From Psychroserpens mesophilus (GTDB lineage Bacteria > Bacteroidota > Bacteroidia > Flavobacteriales > Flavobacteriaceae), in assembly GCF_000826645.1 (NCBI RefSeq), contig NZ_JXJP01000001.1, positions 248,001 through 312,000 on the forward strand: 64,000 nucleotides of DNA, read 5' to 3'. Shown in pieces: positions 26,232-34,043 of the stretch (positions within the stretch are counted from its first letter, which is position 1; each line of letters opens with the position of its first letter). Below the pieces are notes generated by a model. That model did no database searches. It was not told the DNA's origin and saw only the letters and a program-made list of their open reading frames with translations. The position numbers and the translations under genes are program-made.

Positions 26232-26920
26232 TGTCAAAAAAAGTTTTAAAAATAGGCCACAGAGGTGCAAAAACGTATGTCGCCGAAAACACCATTGCTT
26301 CCATACAGAAAGCTTTAGAATTAGGAGTAGATGCCATTGAAATAGATGTTCATAAATGCGCTTCGGGAGAGTTGGTGGTCTTTCATGATTTTACTTTGGA
26401 TCGAATGACTAATGGTTCAGGAGAGGTGGCTAAACACACCTTAAAACAATTAAAACTACTTAAAATCAATGACCAATATGAGATTCCAACTTTAGACGAA
26501 GTTCTCGGTGTCGTTGATAAAAATTGCATTCTCAACATTGAACTTAAAGGAAGGAATACAGCTACAGGAACCTGTCAAACAATTGAGACGTATATCAAAG
26601 CTAGAGATTGGAACATAAATCAATTTATAATTTCAAGCTTTCAGCACCAAGAATTAGCAACAGTATATAAACTCAACAATCAATTGCATTTAGGTGTGCT
26701 TACAAAGGCAAGTGTTGTAGATGCCATCGATTTTGCTGAAACTATAAATGCGTTTGCGATTCATCCTAATGTAGCATTAGTAACAAAAGATAATGTAAGT
26801 TTAGCTCAAGAAAAAGGCTTTAAAGTATTAACTTGGACAGTCAATGACCAGCCCACTATTGAACGTATGAAAGCGTATGGTGTTGATGGTATTATTTCTG
26901 ATAATCCCGATGTAATATGA
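26231..26920 (+). CDS. Glycerophosphodiester phosphodiesterase
   Basis: This 229-residue GDPD-family TIM barrel hydrolyses glycerophosphodiesters to glycerol-3-phosphate and an alcohol. The catalytic/metal residues are visible: H10-R11 (GHRGAK), E19 (AENT), EIDVH with the metal acids, and VVFHDFTLDR with the second catalytic His. The late KVLTWTVN and DGIISDNPD blocks are standard. There is no signal peptide, so it acts in the cytoplasm, similar to UgpQ. It overlaps tesB (TAATG) and the next gene (ATGA). Confidence 0.95.
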   Translation: MSKKVLKIGHRGAKTYVAENTIASIQKALELGVDAIEIDVHKCASGELVVFHDFTLDRMTNGSGEVAKHTLKQLKLLKINDQYEIPTLDEVLGVVDKNCILNIELKGRNTATGTCQTIETYIKARDWNINQFIISSFQHQELATVYKLNNQLHLGVLTKASVVDAIDFAETINAFAIHPNVALVTKDNVSLAQEKGFKVLTWTVNDQPTIERMKAYGVDGIISDNPDVI

Positions 26921-28197
26921 ATACATACGATGTCATTATTGTTGGAGGAGGAGCTGCAGGTTTTTTTGCAGCTATTAATATTGCAGAACAAAACTCTGCT
27001 ATAAAAGTTGCGATTCTCGAACGTGGTAAAGAAGGACTTCAGAAAGTGAAAATTTCTGGTGGAGGACGTTGCAATGTGACGCATGCTGAATTTATTCCTT
27101 CAGAATTAGTATTGAATTATCCAAGAGGTGAAAAAGAATTGTTAGGACCTTTTCATCAGTTTATGACAGGTGATACAATTGATTGGTTTGAAAAGAGAGG
27201 CGTCGAATTGAAAATTGAAGAGGACGGGAGAATGTTTCCTGTTTCAAATACGTCTCAGACCATAGTAGATTGTTTTCTAAAAGAAGCTGAAAAGCATAAT
27301 GTACAAGTGTTGTATAATCATTCTGTTAAATCTATTCGTTTAAGTGAAGATGTCATGTTGAGTGAAGTCGAAGCATCTCACACACAAGAAACATTTCTCT
27401 TAGAAACAAATCAAGGTGATTTTTCTTGTAAAAAACTACTCATCGCAACAGGAAGCAATCCTAAAATCTGGAATGTATTAGAAGAATTAGGTCATACGAT
27501 TTCTCAACCCGTTCCATCATTGTTTACCTTTGATATTAACGATGAACGTATCAAAGATATTCCTGGTGTTGTGGCACAACATGTTGAAGTTGCTGTTGTT
27601 GATTCTAACTTGTATAGCGAAGGTCCATTGTTAATTACTCATGTAGGAATGAGCGCACCTGCCATACTGAAGTTATCTGCTTTTGGAGCTATTGAATTAG
27701 CCAAACGCGATTATAAATTCGACATAGAAATCAATTTTATTAGACAATCTTTTGAAGATTGTTTAGACCAGCTTAAAGCATTAAAACAAGAAATGGCCAA
27801 AAAAACGGTGTATAAATCAACTCAGTTTGATTTACCAAAGCGCTTATGGCATAATTTGGTGTTAGCCTCAAGTATGACTAACGAAACGCGTTGGGCAGAT
27901 TTAAATAAATCACAATTAGAACAGTTGGCCGCTCAGCTTACAAAAGCTGTATTTAAAGTCACTGGTAAAAGTACGTTTAAAGAAGAATTTGTCACAGCTG
28001 GAGGTGTTAATCTTAAAGAAGTTAACTTCAAAACTTTTGAAAGTAAACTTTACAGTAATCTTTTTTTTGCAGGTGAAATTTTGAATATTGATGCCATAAC
28101 TGGCGGATTTAATTTTCAAAATGCCTGGTCTGGAGCTTATATTGCTGCTAAAGCTATCTCGCAAGAGTTTGCTCTCTTATTAGGAGGTAAGTCTTGA
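26917..28197 (+). CDS. HI0933/YhiN-family NAD(P)/FAD-dependent flavoprotein, with in-frame repeat insertion
   Basis: This 426-residue flavoprotein has the dinucleotide-binding IIVGGGAAGFFAAI start, KISGGGRCNVT (a signature of HI0933/YhiN), and the C-terminal FVTAGGV...FAGEILNIDAITGGFNFQNAWSGA FAD motif. The reaction is not known for the family. At residues ~146-155 the segment VMLSEVEASH is encoded by a dispersed ~30-bp genomic repeat (27351-27382) that seems to have inserted in frame in a surface loop without breaking the gene. It is fourth-order in the tesB run, with an ATGA overlap upstream and a 1-bp gap to DUF1697. Confidence 0.93.
   Translation: MNTYDVIIVGGGAAGFFAAINIAEQNSAIKVAILERGKEGLQKVKISGGGRCNVTHAEFIPSELVLNYPRGEKELLGPFHQFMTGDTIDWFEKRGVELKIEEDGRMFPVSNTSQTIVDCFLKEAEKHNVQVLYNHSVKSIRLSEDVMLSEVEASHTQETFLLETNQGDFSCKKLLIATGSNPKIWNVLEELGHTISQPVPSLFTFDINDERIKDIPGVVAQHVEVAVVDSNLYSEGPLLITHVGMSAPAILKLSAFGAIELAKRDYKFDIEINFIRQSFEDCLDQLKALKQEMAKKTVYKSTQFDLPKRLWHNLVLASSMTNETRWADLNKSQLEQLAAQLTKAVFKVTGKSTFKEEFVTAGGVNLKEVNFKTFESKLYSNLFFAGEILNIDAITGGFNFQNAWSGAYIAAKAISQEFALLLGGKS
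27351..27382. repeat. Dispersed ~30-bp repeat, inserted in frame inside the YhiN-family gene
   Basis: The sequence TGTCATGTTGAGTGAAGTCG followed by AAGCATCTCACA belongs to a short repeat family common in Bacteroidota genomes (general form GTCAT-CTGAGC-AAGTCGAAG-ATCT). Related copies lie at 33017-33044 and 43851-43880. In this frame it encodes VMLSEVEASH. Confidence 0.7.
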
Positions 28198-28198
28198 C

Positions 28199-28729
28199 AT
28201 GAATACATACATCACATTATTAAGAGGAATCAACGTTGGTGGACATAAAAAAGTACCAATGGCTGAACTGCGAGAATTACTTTTGAAATCAGGTTTTGAA
28301 AATGTGCGGACTTACATTCAAAGTGGCAATATAATTTTACAATCGTCGATTTCACATACAAAAGAAATTGAGATTAGAATTCAAAAATTAATTTGTGCTC
28401 ATTTCGGATTTGAAGTTCCAGTGATAGCTAAAACAAGACAAGAATTAGAAGCTCTGTTCAATGCTTGTCCGTTTTCAAAAGAAAAAAAGGAAACAAGTTA
28501 TTTTATCATGTTGAGTACTATTCCTAAACAAGATCTGGTTGAAGAGGTTTCAGAAAAAACCTTTCAAAATGAAGAATTTGTCATCATCAACGATTGTCTT
28601 TACTTTCATTCTTCAATAGGATATGGGAATTCTAAATTTAACATGAATTTTTTTGAGAAGAAACTCAATCTTACAGCTACCTCTAGAAATTATAAAACAC
28701 TGATGAAACTCTTAGAAATGAGTTTATAG
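28199..28729 (+). CDS. DUF1697 family protein
   Basis: This 176-residue protein is a clear DUF1697 member: the start YITLLRGINVGGHKKVPMAEL, then GFENVRTYIQSGNIIL, and the C-terminal YGNSKFNMNFFEKKL...TSRNYKTLMKLLEM. It is cytoplasmic, and the fold (two ferredoxin-like halves) has no established reaction. It begins 2 bases after the flavoprotein stop, so it is part of the same transcript. Function unknown. Confidence 0.93.
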   Translation: MNTYITLLRGINVGGHKKVPMAELRELLLKSGFENVRTYIQSGNIILQSSISHTKEIEIRIQKLICAHFGFEVPVIAKTRQELEALFNACPFSKEKKETSYFIMLSTIPKQDLVEEVSEKTFQNEEFVIINDCLYFHSSIGYGNSKFNMNFFEKKLNLTATSRNYKTLMKLLEMSL

Positions 28730-28758
28730 ATGAAATTTAGAGTTGAACGAATTATTTG

Positions 28759-28787
28759 TTTGATTTTCAGTTAGTTGTTTATCTTTA
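28759..28787 (+). promoter_or_regulatory. Candidate promoter: TTTG-N17-TATCTTTA
   Basis: TTTG (28759-28762) and TATCTTTA (28780-28787) are 17 bases apart, the expected -33/-7 arrangement in Bacteroidota with one mismatch in the -7 box. It sits 11 bases before the first ATG of the VGIGTTTP protein, so the leader is very short. Confidence 0.45.
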
Positions 28788-28798
28788 TATAAATAAAA

Positions 28799-30400
28799 AT
28801 GAAAATCATGAAGACAAATTGTAAATCAGTATTCAAAAAAATAAATATTTTAGTAGTATTTCTATTATTTGGCTGGTCTATTACTGCACAGGTAGGTATA
28901 GGAACAACAACTCCAGACGCTCAGGTTGATATAGTTGCACCTGCAGCCACTGGAAATGCTCTTCAAGTTAATCATGACAATACTTCAAATGGTAGTTCTT
29001 CCATCTGGTTAAGAAATTTTGGTTTGGGTAGAAGCCTAAATCTGCAATCGCTAAATACCGCTAATAATATTCCAGCACTTCAGATATCACAAATTGGTAC
29101 AGGTGCCAATGCACGAGGGTTAGATATTCTAATGGACCCAACTAGTTCAGCAATAGGTTTGGCTGTTTTTCAAAATGGTGCTAATGATGGAATTTATGTT
29201 AACCCTACTGGAACAGGATATGGTTTATTTAATCAAATTACAGGTTCTGGAGGCGCTATTTATAATCTACTGGAAGGGACATCGACATTAGGAATTTTTC
29301 AAGATCTTTCTCAAAATGGAGGTGTAGCTGAGTATATAAACTTAGAAGTTCAAGATGGCACAGGAGTTTATGTTAATGCGACAAATAATCCGGCAGTTCC
29401 CACGAGTGGAGGCGATAGTTTTTCTTTGTTATCTGATGTTTATACTAATACACCAACTGGTGCAGGATTAGTGTATGGTGGCATCTTAGCAGGAACTCAA
29501 TATGGTAATGGAGTAGGCGTCATAGTTAATCACCAAGGATTACAAGGGAGAAATGCAGAATTCAATGTTAATAATCCAGGAAATAACGATCCTGTAATTT
29601 TTGCAACATCCCAAGGTGGTGGCTCTGTTATTATAGGTGAAAATCAGAATAATACAATTGTGGGAACAGCTTATGTTGCAGATTTTGCTTACACAGGGAC
29701 TGATGTTGCTGATCATGTTGGAGTTTTTGGTTTTTCTGTTCCTGCGGCAGGTTGGGGAATTGGTTCTATAGGACAAGGAGGTTGGTACGGAATGTTTTCT
29801 GTTGGAGATAGTGGTGCGACAGGAGTAAAAACTTTTACTATTGATCATCCAGAAGATCCAGAGCGTAAAATATTGAAACATTTTTCAATAGAATCTAATG
29901 AAGTTTTAAACATGTATAGAGGTACTGAGATTTTTGATGCTAATGGAAAGGCTGTAGTAAATCTTCCTGATTATTACGATAGTATAAATAAAAATCCTTC
30001 ATATCAATTAACACCAATTGGGGCAGCAATGCCTAATCTTTATATTGAATCAGAAATTAGCAATGGCAAATTTATAATTGCTGGTGGTGAGCCTAATAAA
30101 AAAGTGTCTTGGCAAATTACGTCTGAAAGAAATGATCCATATTTAAAACAAAACCCAGAACAAAGAGAAGTCGTTGTAATTAAGGAAGGAGAACGCAACG
30201 GGAAATACCTTAATCCAGAACTTTATGGGCAGCCAAAAGAGAAAGGAATGTTCTTCAATGCGAATAATGAAAATCAAAAAGTTAATAAAATTCATAATCC
30301 TGTTTTGGATACATTAGATCAGTTAAAAGTAAAACGTGATAAAATGACCAAGCTAGAGCCTTCAGAAGAAGAGGTAGCTGCTAATACTAACGGAAATTAA
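28799..30400 (+). CDS. Large secreted VGIGTTTP protein with tail-fibre-like C-terminal domain; function unknown
   Basis: A signal peptide ends at WSITAQ and the mature chain starts VGIGTTTP, exactly as in the small protein at 10572. Residues ~45-330 are Gly/Asn-rich beta repeats with no Cys and little charge, resembling parallel-beta surface or fibre proteins. Residues ~340-450 hold a distinct domain (IDHPEDPERKIL, VVNLPDYYDS, YQLTPIGAAMPNLY, FIIAGGEPNKKVSW) seen in many otherwise unrelated secreted bacterial proteins. The charged C-terminal ~70 residues end VAANTNGN; there is no T9SS sorting signal. The ATG at 28799 or the in-frame one at 28808 could start it. Likely surface located; role unknown. 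Confidence 0.85.
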   Translation: MKIMKTNCKSVFKKINILVVFLLFGWSITAQVGIGTTTPDAQVDIVAPAATGNALQVNHDNTSNGSSSIWLRNFGLGRSLNLQSLNTANNIPALQISQIGTGANARGLDILMDPTSSAIGLAVFQNGANDGIYVNPTGTGYGLFNQITGSGGAIYNLLEGTSTLGIFQDLSQNGGVAEYINLEVQDGTGVYVNATNNPAVPTSGGDSFSLLSDVYTNTPTGAGLVYGGILAGTQYGNGVGVIVNHQGLQGRNAEFNVNNPGNNDPVIFATSQGGGSVIIGENQNNTIVGTAYVADFAYTGTDVADHVGVFGFSVPAAGWGIGSIGQGGWYGMFSVGDSGATGVKTFTIDHPEDPERKILKHFSIESNEVLNMYRGTEIFDANGKAVVNLPDYYDSINKNPSYQLTPIGAAMPNLYIESEISNGKFIIAGGEPNKKVSWQITSERNDPYLKQNPEQREVVVIKEGERNGKYLNPELYGQPKEKGMFFNANNENQKVNKIHNPVLDTLDQLKVKRDKMTKLEPSEEEVAANTNGN

Positions 30401-30521
30401 TATAACAACTTTGCAAACGTTCTAATTCGATTAGACCAATGTCGGACTCGAACCATGTTTAATGTTTTAGTCGTATGGAGTCAGATCAATATAATTCAGT
30501 TTCAAATAACAAAATTTTATC

Positions 30522-30758
30522 TCATGTCAAGTTAAAGTAAGGATTCCTATTATAAGCTATTTTGAAATTTTCAAGAGCTTGTAAAGAATTTGCTTTTATT
30601 AATAGAACATCACCTTAGCTGTCATAAGTATTTGCTGACTTTGGATTCGTTATTATTAATCTTTAAAATACGTAAAGCTTCCTCAACTCTTTTTGCCCAC
30701 AACTGACAAAAGAAATGAGTAGTAAATTAATTAATAACATTTTAAGAATTGTTTTCAT
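30522..30758 (-). pseudogene. Remnant of a small lipoprotein with a TPR-like segment
   Basis: From the ATG at 30758 (minus strand) a textbook lipoprotein signal is encoded: MKTILKMLLINLLLISFVSC with the lipidated Cys at codon 20, then GQKE. The same frame hits a stop at codon 32 (30663-30665) and a second at codon 48 (30615-30617, TAA in ANTYDS*GDVLL, probably from TTA Leu) before a final stop at 30522-30524. Between the stops, another frame reads VEEALRILKIN, so at least one indel is likely. The pieces NPKSANTYDS-GDVLL and ALENFKIAYNRNPYFN look like a TPR of the YDSLG type. It is a degraded gene, not an expressed one, as far as the sequence shows. Confidence 0.6.
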
Positions 30759-30875
30759 TCCTAGGATTTCTTAAAAGATAAATAACACTCAATTTTGTTA
30801 GCGTTTAATAGCAAGAATTTAGAATCAAAGTTATTCTTCAAATGTTTTACAACACTACATATCAATCTAAACACT

Positions 30876-30883
30876 TATCTTTG
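30876..30883 (+). promoter_or_regulatory. -7 promoter box (TATCTTTG) for the mevalonate operon
   Basis: TATCTTTG fits TAnnTTTG and ends 14 bases before the TTG start of mvaD, predicting a leader of under ten bases. No clear -33 TTG is seen. Confidence 0.55.
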
Positions 30884-30897
30884 AAAAAAAAATATCA

Positions 30898-31995
30898 TTG
30901 GATTTTAAATTAAAGTCAGTTACTAAGCAAATAGAGCGTGGCACCATCTCGTGGTCATCACCAAGTAATATTGCATTAGTAAAATACTGGGGAAAAAAGG
31001 ACAATCAAATTCCTGAAAACCCATCTATAAGTTTTACCCTAGACCACTGTAAAACTATTACAACGCTTAGTTTTTCAAAAAAAGAAACTCTTGATGATTT
31101 TTCCTTCGATGTGTTTTTAGAGGGTGAATTAAAAGAGAGCTTCAAACCGAAAATTGCAACCTTTTTTAAACGCATTGAAGTGTATATGCCGTTTTTAAAA
31201 GACTATCATTTCAAAATTGAAACCTCTAATACCTTTCCTCATAGCTCTGGAATTGCATCTTCAGCGTCTGGAATGAGTGCTTTGGCATTATGTCTCGTTA
31301 GTATTGAAATGGAATTGTCTGATGTCACTTTAAGCGCAGTCGAAAGATCCTATTACAACAAAAAAGCCTCCTTCTTAGCGCGATTAGGTTCTGGAAGTGC
31401 TTGCAGAAGTATTGAAGGTGATCTGATAGTTTGGGGAACACACAAAGATATTGAAGGTAGTTCAGACTTATTCGGAGTAAAGTACCCTTATGAAGTGCAT
31501 CAGAATTTTAAAAACTATCAAGACACTATTTTATTAGTTGATAAAGGTGAAAAGCAAGTCAGTAGTACTGTTGGACATAATTTAATGCATGATCATCCTT
31601 ATGCTGAACGTCGCTTTAAACAAGCACACGAAAATTTATCTACGCTAATCGGTATCTTTAAAACTGGCGATGTTGATGCCTTCATTAAAATCGTAGAAAG
31701 TGAAGCTTTAACGCTCCATGCCATGATGATGACCAGCATGCCATATTTCATTTTGATGAAACCCAATACATTGGAAATTATCAATAAAATTTGGGCATAT
31801 CGAAATAAAACCAACTCCAAAGTTTGTTTTACTTTAGACGCAGGAGCAAATGTTCATGTCTTGTATCCTGAAAATGAAAAGGATATTGTGCTCGAATTTA
31901 TTAAAACTGAATTAGTTGCCTATTGTCAAAACGGACATTATATTTGTGATCAAATCGGTTTTGGTGCGCAACAATTGGTAATTGAAGATCAATAA
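30898..31995 (+). CDS. mvaD: Diphosphomevalonate decarboxylase (TTG start)
   Basis: MvaD converts mevalonate diphosphate to isopentenyl diphosphate with ATP, the last step of the mevalonate route. The 365 residues have the family start SWSSPSNIALVKYWGKKD, the GHMP phosphate loop HSSGIASSASGMSALAL, and the GSGSACRS segment; the late FTLDAGANVHVLYP includes the catalytic Asp region. No in-frame ATG precedes the conserved region, so the TTG at 30898, close behind a promoter box, is the start. The gene is followed by a mevalonate-kinase-type GHMP kinase and a prenyltransferase on the same strand, so isoprenoid precursor synthesis is grouped here. Confidence 0.96.
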   Translation: MDFKLKSVTKQIERGTISWSSPSNIALVKYWGKKDNQIPENPSISFTLDHCKTITTLSFSKKETLDDFSFDVFLEGELKESFKPKIATFFKRIEVYMPFLKDYHFKIETSNTFPHSSGIASSASGMSALALCLVSIEMELSDVTLSAVERSYYNKKASFLARLGSGSACRSIEGDLIVWGTHKDIEGSSDLFGVKYPYEVHQNFKNYQDTILLVDKGEKQVSSTVGHNLMHDHPYAERRFKQAHENLSTLIGIFKTGDVDAFIKIVESEALTLHAMMMTSMPYFILMKPNTLEIINKIWAYRNKTNSKVCFTLDAGANVHVLYPENEKDIVLEFIKTELVAYCQNGHYICDQIGFGAQQLVIEDQ

Positions 31996-32045
31996 TTTAT
32001 CATATAGTTAACGGTTGATTGTAAACTAAGTAGCATAATAATCCG

Positions 32046-32053
32046 TATATTTG
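32046..32053 (+). promoter_or_regulatory. -7 promoter box (TATATTTG) before the GHMP kinase
   Basis: TATATTTG fits TAnnTTTG, 23 bases before the ATG at 32077. TTG triplets at 32015 and 32019 are candidate -33 elements, though the spacing (24-28) is slightly long. It suggests the kinase gene can be transcribed separately from mvaD. Confidence 0.45.
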
Positions 32054-32076
32054 TTAAAGCAAATGGCTCGAAATTC

Positions 32077-33006
32077 ATGAAAGGACCACTTTTTTATTCA
32101 AAAATTTTACTCTTCGGTGAGTATGGAATCATAAAAGATTCCAAAGGTTTATCTATTCCTTACAATTTCTATAATGGTGCATTGAAGACTGATGAAAATC
32201 CGTCTCAGGAAGCGATAAAATCTAATCAAAGTTTAGAACGATTTGTATCTTATCTTAAAGATATTGATGCTGAACTGGTGACTTTTGATATTGAAACCTT
32301 AACCAACGATGTTGAGGCAGGCATGTATTTCGATTCTTCTATTCCTCAAGGTTATGGTGTAGGAAGCAGTGGCGCTCTGGTAGCTGCCATTTACGATAAA
32401 TATGCAAATGATAAAATCACAGTTCTAGAAAACTTAACTCGAGATAAGTTATTAAAACTAAAGGCAATTTTTTCTGAAATGGAATCGTTTTTCCACGGAA
32501 AGTCTTCAGGATTAGATCCTTTAAACAGCTATTTAAGTATTCCGATTTTAATCAATTCAAAAGATAATATTGAAGCTACAGGAATTCCAGCGCAACAAAC
32601 CGAAGGTAAAGGTGCAGTCTTTTTATTAGACTCAGGAATTATCGGTGAAACTGCTCCAATGGTTCGTATTTTCATGGAAAACATGAAACAAGAAGGATTC
32701 AGGAGCATGCTTAAAGATCAATTTATTAAACATACAGATGCTTGTGTAGATGATTTCTTGAAAGGAGACGTGAAATCGCTTTTCAAAAACACGAAACAGC
32801 TGTCTAAGGTGGTTTTAAACCATTTTAAACCAATGATTCCTCAACAATTTCACGAACTTTGGAAAAAAGGAATTGAAACCAATGAGTATTACTTAAAATT
32901 ATGTGGCTCTGGTGGTGGTGGTTATATCTTAGGATTTACTGAAGATATTGATACGGCTAGACAATCACTCAAAGACTACAAACTTGAAGTAGTCTACAAT
33001 TTTTAA
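32077..33006 (+). CDS. GHMP kinase, mevalonate kinase type
   Basis: This 309-residue GHMP-superfamily kinase has the N-terminal KILLFGEYGI (where mevalonate kinases have LxGEHxV), the ATP loop PQGYGVGSSGALVAA, FHGKSSGLDPLNSY with the catalytic Asp region, and LCGSGGGGYILGF near the C-terminus. The position between mvaD and a polyprenyl transferase argues for mevalonate kinase or phosphomevalonate kinase in the mevalonate pathway; the other kinase must lie elsewhere. Cytoplasmic. The alternative assignment (phosphomevalonate kinase) cannot be excluded from motifs alone. Confidence 0.85.
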   Translation: MKGPLFYSKILLFGEYGIIKDSKGLSIPYNFYNGALKTDENPSQEAIKSNQSLERFVSYLKDIDAELVTFDIETLTNDVEAGMYFDSSIPQGYGVGSSGALVAAIYDKYANDKITVLENLTRDKLLKLKAIFSEMESFFHGKSSGLDPLNSYLSIPILINSKDNIEATGIPAQQTEGKGAVFLLDSGIIGETAPMVRIFMENMKQEGFRSMLKDQFIKHTDACVDDFLKGDVKSLFKNTKQLSKVVLNHFKPMIPQQFHELWKKGIETNEYYLKLCGSGGGGYILGFTEDIDTARQSLKDYKLEVVYNF

Positions 33007-33016
33007 ATCTTCATTT

Positions 33017-33044
33017 TGTCACTCTGAGCGCTGTCGAAGAGTCT
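33017..33044. repeat. Dispersed ~28-bp repeat between GHMP kinase and UbiA-family gene
   Basis: TGTCACTCTGAGCGCTGTCG followed by AAGAGTCT is an intergenic copy of the same repeat family found in coding sequence at 27351 and 43851. It lies in the 50-bp spacer and adds no recognisable function. Confidence 0.65.
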
Positions 33045-33056
33045 AAAAAAAGACTT

Positions 33057-33959
33057 ATGTTATCTCGTAAACAGAAACACATTCTACTCAAATTCTTTAG
33101 TATGTTTTCTGTAGTTCGCGGTTATAATATTCTCGTAATTGTCCTAGCTCAATATTTGGCATCCATTTACATCCTAGCTCATGATAAGCCTTTAAAAGTG
33201 GTTCTATTAGATTTAAACTTGTTAATGCTGGTGTTGGCTTCGGCAGCAACTATTGCTGGAGGTTATATTATTAATAATTTTTACGATTCAGAAAAGGATT
33301 TAATCAATCGTCCTAACAAATCTAAATTAGATCGGTTGGTTAGTCAAAATACAAAACTGTCTTTTTACTTTGTGCTCAATTTTTCGGCTGTCATCATGGC
33401 AAGTTATGTGTCGTTTAATGCTGTAGTGTTTTTCTCAGTTTATATCTTCGGAATCTGGTTCTACTCACATAAATTAAAAAAACTTCCGTTTATTGGAAAC
33501 CTGACATCAGCTATTTTAACGATCACGCCATTTTTTGCTATTTTTCTATATTATAAAAACTTTGAATCGGTCATCTTTGTTCATGCCATATTCTTATTCC
33601 TAATGATTTCGATGCGAGAACTGACTAAAGATTTAGAAAACATGAAAGGCGATTTATTGTTGGGTTATCAAACAATTCCAGTAGTTTATGGTGAAAAAGC
33701 TTCAAAGTTAATGCTGACAATTTTGATCGTATTAACAAGTATTCCAGTGTATTTGCTCTTAAATCAATTTGACGTCGGACATATGTATATCTTCTTTTAC
33801 TTATCTGTGGTTTTACTCCTTATTTTTTTACTATTACTTTGGAGGTCAAATACTAAAATACATTATCTAATATTACATAATATTTTAAAATTCATCATTT
33901 TAGCTGGTGTATTTTCAATTGTTTTAATTAATGTGAATGTGGTTTTAAATCGCATTTAA
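33057..33959 (+). CDS. UbiA-family prenyltransferase (geranylgeranylglycerol-phosphate geranylgeranyltransferase-like)
   Basis: This membrane-embedded aromatic/glycerol prenyltransferase has eight or nine hydrophobic segments over 300 residues. The first Asp-rich motif reads NNFYDSEKDLINRPNKS (N..D...D...NRP), and the second is RELTKDLENMKGD, both needed to bind Mg-prenyl diphosphate. Flavobacterial members of this group are usually named after the archaeal ether-lipid enzyme that alkylates geranylgeranylglyceryl phosphate, although the true acceptor in bacteria is not settled. Grouping with mvaD and a GHMP kinase supports an isoprenoid role. The start is the ATG at 33057. Family firm, acceptor unknown. 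Confidence 0.88.
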   Translation: MLSRKQKHILLKFFSMFSVVRGYNILVIVLAQYLASIYILAHDKPLKVVLLDLNLLMLVLASAATIAGGYIINNFYDSEKDLINRPNKSKLDRLVSQNTKLSFYFVLNFSAVIMASYVSFNAVVFFSVYIFGIWFYSHKLKKLPFIGNLTSAILTITPFFAIFLYYKNFESVIFVHAIFLFLMISMRELTKDLENMKGDLLLGYQTIPVVYGEKASKLMLTILIVLTSIPVYLLLNQFDVGHMYIFFYLSVVLLLIFLLLLWRSNTKIHYLILHNILKFIILAGVFSIVLINVNVVLNRI

Positions 33960-34019
33960 TTCCTAAATAACCATTTTTAAACTACTTCAGAATATTTCGA
34001 TTCGTAAAGACTAATATAC

Positions 34020-34027
34020 TACCTTTG
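34020..34027 (+). promoter_or_regulatory. -7 promoter box (TACCTTTG) before the RluB-like gene
   Basis: TACCTTTG fits TAnnTTTG and ends 16 bases before the ATG at 34044; no TTG -33 element is evident. The gene can thus be expressed on its own. Confidence 0.55.
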
Positions 34028-34043
34028 CGAAAAATTAGTCATT

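Larger units (their letters stand above)
30401..30897. other. 497-bp gap: pseudogene remnant plus mvaD promoter, otherwise nothing
   Basis: No intact gene fits here. On the minus strand at 30522-30758 a decayed lipoprotein gene can be read. The mvaD promoter box lies at 30876-30883. The first ~120 bases (30401-30520) show no feature; a GGACTCGAACC string at about 30443 looks tRNA-like but has no supporting stems. Confidence 0.6.

Noticed and set aside
30425-30470. GGACTCGAACC string resembling a minus-strand tRNA T-loop
   Set aside because: The arms that should form the T stem (CATGG with CCGAC) do not pair, and no acceptor or anticodon stem is visible around it.
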